Part shown: positions 5,900 through 7,327 of the stretch, piece by piece
How the letters are laid out: every line of letters begins with the position of its first letter
Position numbering within the stretch: the first letter of the stretch is position 1
DNA from: Planctomycetota bacterium
GTDB lineage: Bacteria; Planctomycetota; UBA1135; GCA-002686595
Assembly (NCBI GenBank): GCA_022447405.1
Contig: JAKVCE010000105.1
Location: forward strand, 1-7,327
Direction of reading: 5' to 3'
DNA length: 7,327 nucleotides
Notes under the pieces: model-generated
Told to the model about the DNA's origin: nothing
The model's database searches: none
What the model saw: the letters and a program-made list of their open reading frames with translations, nothing else
Made by a program: the position numbers and the translations under genes

Positions 5900-6694
5900 T
5901 CAGCTCATGAACGCTCCGCCGTTCATGTCGAGGGCTTGGCCTGTGACGCCGCGCGCGTCCGCTGAGATGAGCCAGTTCACAAATCCTGCGACGTCCTTGG
6001 GCTCGCTCATCCTCCCCATCGGGACCTCGCTCATGGCGAGCGCGCGCGCCTCGTCGAAGGAGATCCCCATCGCCTGCGCCATCCCCTCGATCCCCTCCGT
6101 CGCCATGCTCGTGTTGACCCAACCGGGACAGAGCGCGTTGACCTGAATCTCCTCGGGTGCGAGCTCCGCTGCCATCGAGCGCACGAGCCCCAAGAGACCC
6201 GCCTTGCTCGCGCAGTAGCCGCTGTATCCCGGCACGCCGATGCGCGCGAGGATGGACGAGATCACGACGAGGTGTCGAGGGCCCGCCGGCTCGAGGTGCG
6301 CCCGAGCTGCGGTGAGGGTGTGGTAGGTCCCCGTGAGGTTCGTGTCGACGAGGTCGCCCCAGCGATCGCCGCCCTCGTCACCAGGTCCGTTCGGTCCGCC
6401 GAGCCCCGCGTTCGCGACGCAGGCGTAGAGCGGTCCGCACTCAGCGGCTGCGGCGGCGACCGATGCGGCGACCGCGTCTGCCTCCCTCACGTCACAGCTC
6501 GCCACGAAGTGCGCTCCGGCCTCAGGCGTCTTCAGCTCCTGCGCGACCTCTTCCAAGCGCCCCTTGTCACGGGCGAGGAGTGAGAGCCGCGCGCCCTCAG
6601 CAGCCAAGCGCGTCGCGACAGCTGCGCCGATCCCCGTGCCCGCGCCCGTGACCAAGACGTGACGACCCGCGAGGTTTTCGTTCCTTCCTTCCAT
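5900..6694 (-). CDS. SDR-family NAD(P)-dependent oxidoreductase
   Basis: A classical short-chain dehydrogenase/reductase of 264 residues, a typical length, interconverting a carbonyl and an alcohol with NAD(P)(H). The Rossmann motif TGAGTGIG is at 16-23, with D68 (ASCDVRE) near the adenine pocket and NAG at 95-97. The catalytic tetrad is N119 (DTNLTG), S147, Y160 and K164 (YCASK), followed by PG at 190-191 and the C-terminal TGQALDMNGGAFM. R42 after the second strand (LLARDKGR) hints at NADP preference. It resembles FabG/3-oxoacyl reductase-type enzymes, but the substrate is not readable. The ATG at 6694 is chosen because MEGRNENLAGRHVLVTG gives a normal short N-terminus; a longer version would begin across the intergenic region with non-SDR sequence. 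GAGG lies only 2 nt from this ATG, so the ribosome site is poorly spaced. It is the first gene of the minus-strand operon, so a sugar- or lipid-precursor role for the glycan pathway is possible but unproven. Confidence 0.92.
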   Translation of the reverse strand: MEGRNENLAGRHVLVTGAGTGIGAAVATRLAAEGARLSLLARDKGRLEEVAQELKTPEAGAHFVASCDVREADAVAASVAAAAAECGPLYACVANAGLGGPNGPGDEGGDRWGDLVDTNLTGTYHTLTAARAHLEPAGPRHLVVISSILARIGVPGYSGYCASKAGLLGLVRSMAAELAPEEIQVNALCPGWVNTSMATEGIEGMAQAMGISFDEARALAMSEVPMGRMSEPKDVAGFVNWLISADARGVTGQALDMNGGAFMS

Positions 6695-6750
6695 GCCCTC
6701 ATTCTGCCTGCGAGGGCCCCTGCAAGGCGAGCGGCACCCTGACTTGGGCG

Positions 6751-6764
6751 GATTCGAAGGAATC
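6751..6764. repeat. Inverted repeat GATTC-N4-GAATC
   Basis: GATTC GAAG GAATC has perfect 5-bp arms around a 4-bp centre. It lies 57 bp upstream of the SDR start codon, where an operator or activator site could be placed. The same half-sites recur in opposite order at 6843-6856. Confidence 0.35.
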
Positions 6765-6842
6765 GTTGAAGAGGGAGGGCGGTCGAGGCCGATCCAAGGG
6801 ACACGGGCGAAGATCCGGGCCGGGGGGCCTAGGCAGCGCCGA

Positions 6843-6856
6843 GAATCGGGCGATTC
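6843..6856. repeat. Inverted repeat GAATC-N4-GATTC abutting the prepilin-like GTG start
   Basis: GAATC GGGC GATTC has perfect 5-bp arms around a 4-bp loop and ends at the base just before the GTG start codon. In RNA it could form a short hairpin over the region where a Shine-Dalgarno would lie, so it may affect initiation; it may equally be a DNA-binding half-site pair. Confidence 0.35.
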
Positions 6857-7327
6857 GTGGGCAGGATCCAACGTATAGGCGCGCACTCAAAGCGCGGATT
6901 CACCTTGGTAGAGGTCTGCCTCTCCATGGTGATCCTCATGGTGGGCGTCCTCGCGATCACGAGCAGCACCCTGCAGATCGACGACCTGCGCCGCAGGAGC
7001 CACGAGTCCGCCAACGCCAACCTGGCCATGAGGCGCGTGGCCGAGACCCTCCACGCTCACGCCGCCCTCGCGCGGAGCCAGAGCGACGGGGACGCCGCGA
7101 ACACCTTCTCAGAGGCCTTCCTCTCCCTCGCGCAGTCAGACTTCGGCGGCGGCTTCGAGGTCGCTGGGATGCCCCCGCTCCCCGGAGACGACACCGTCGG
7201 CACGGTCGAGCTCATCACGAGCGAGGCGCGCACTGACGAGGCGCTCGGCGTCCTGATGGGGATGCCCCGAGACCTGAACGGGGACGGTGACGCCCACGAC
7301 ATAGACGTGAGCGAGGACGCGCGCCTC
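6857..7327 (+). CDS. Prepilin-type N-terminal cleavage/methylation protein, 5' part (truncated by window end)
   Basis: The open frame begins with GTG at 6857 and runs off the window (157 codons seen, no stop). There is no ATG upstream in frame, and a TAG lies at 6830, so GTG is the only reasonable start. A 14-residue basic leader ending SKRG is followed by FTLVEVCLSMVILMVGVLAI, the type III (prepilin) signal: PilD-like cleavage after Gly14, Phe at +1, Glu at +5, then one hydrophobic helix. Such proteins are pilins or pseudopilins of type IV pili or type II secretion; the FTLVEV plus a longer ectodomain fits a minor pilin (PilV/GspI-like), which is an inference. Residues 139-150 have D139, N141, D143, G144, D145 and D150 in an EF-hand-like calcium-loop spacing. 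Codon use is GC-rich like the glycosyltransferase genes. No clear Shine-Dalgarno is seen. Confidence 0.85.
   Translation, partial: MGRIQRIGAHSKRGFTLVEVCLSMVILMVGVLAITSSTLQIDDLRRRSHESANANLAMRRVAETLHAHAALARSQSDGDAANTFSEAFLSLAQSDFGGGFEVAGMPPLPGDDTVGTVELITSEARTDEALGVLMGMPRDLNGDGDAHDIDVSEDARL

Larger units (their letters stand above)
6695..6856. promoter_or_regulatory. Divergent intergenic region between the SDR operon and the prepilin-like gene
   Basis: This 162-bp stretch should hold the promoter of the five-gene minus-strand operon and that of the prepilin-like gene. I could not pick out a convincing -35/-10 pair on either strand; the region is GC-rich except for a more AT-balanced patch around 6750-6775. 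It contains two 14-bp inverted repeats with the same half-sites, listed separately. No terminator-like hairpin with a T-run is seen. Confidence 0.5.

Noticed and set aside
6695..6886. N-terminal extension of the SDR to an ATG at 6886
   Set aside because: The extra 64 residues do not resemble SDR sequence, would overlap the divergent prepilin-like start, and contain several Pro/Arg-rich stretches typical of translated non-coding GC-rich DNA.
6766..7236. Plus-strand 156-codon open frame over the intergenic region and prepilin-like gene
   Set aside because: It is Arg/Gly/Pro-rich and out of frame with the clear prepilin signal peptide at 6857; it is a shadow frame.

Overview
The window is GC-rich and gene-dense, with little non-coding DNA. 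It reads as a chromosomal segment of a Gram-negative bacterium that makes surface polysaccharide and type IV pilin-like proteins. The strong G/C bias at third codon positions, the long coiled-coil glycosyltransferase and the prepilin-type gene would suit phyla such as Planctomycetota or Myxococcota. That placement is an inference; nothing here fixes the taxon. I see no rRNA, tRNA, CRISPR array, transposase or phage gene.

Layout. (1) 1-1829, plus strand: the 3' part of rho (transcription termination factor), then 4 bp later a GT4 glycosyltransferase, probably in the same transcript. (2) 1837-6694, minus strand: a tight five-gene set, read from right to left as SDR oxidoreductase, GT4 glycosyltransferase fused to a long coiled coil, GT2 glycosyltransferase, small membrane protein A, small membrane protein B. 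Junctions are a 6-bp gap, an ATGA overlap, a 3-bp gap and a GTGA overlap, so this is almost certainly one operon with translational coupling. It meets the plus-strand GT4 tail to tail with only 7 bp between the stop codons. (3) 6695-6856: a divergent intergenic region with two small inverted repeats built from the same GATTC/GAATC half-sites. (4) 6857 to the window end, plus strand: the start of a prepilin-like gene that begins with GTG and runs off the edge.

How the genes may work together. Three glycosyltransferases in two adjacent units point to assembly of a glycan such as O-antigen, capsule or exopolysaccharide. The GT2 enzyme resembles rhamnosyltransferase-type enzymes. The SDR could supply or modify a precursor, but its substrate cannot be read from sequence. 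The two small membrane proteins are not recognisable as a known family. They look like diverged tandem paralogs of each other and have clearly lower GC3 than the glycosyltransferase genes.

Most interesting points. In the coiled coil of the 832-residue GT4, eight tryptophans (520, 541, 555, 604, 639, 688, 737, 786) are all spaced by multiples of seven residues, four of the spacings being exactly 49, usually in a [W/F]-L-x-G-x-[L/V] motif. The paralogous membrane-protein pair at the operon's end also shares an identical 11-nt stop/Shine-Dalgarno junction. Both deserve a closer look.
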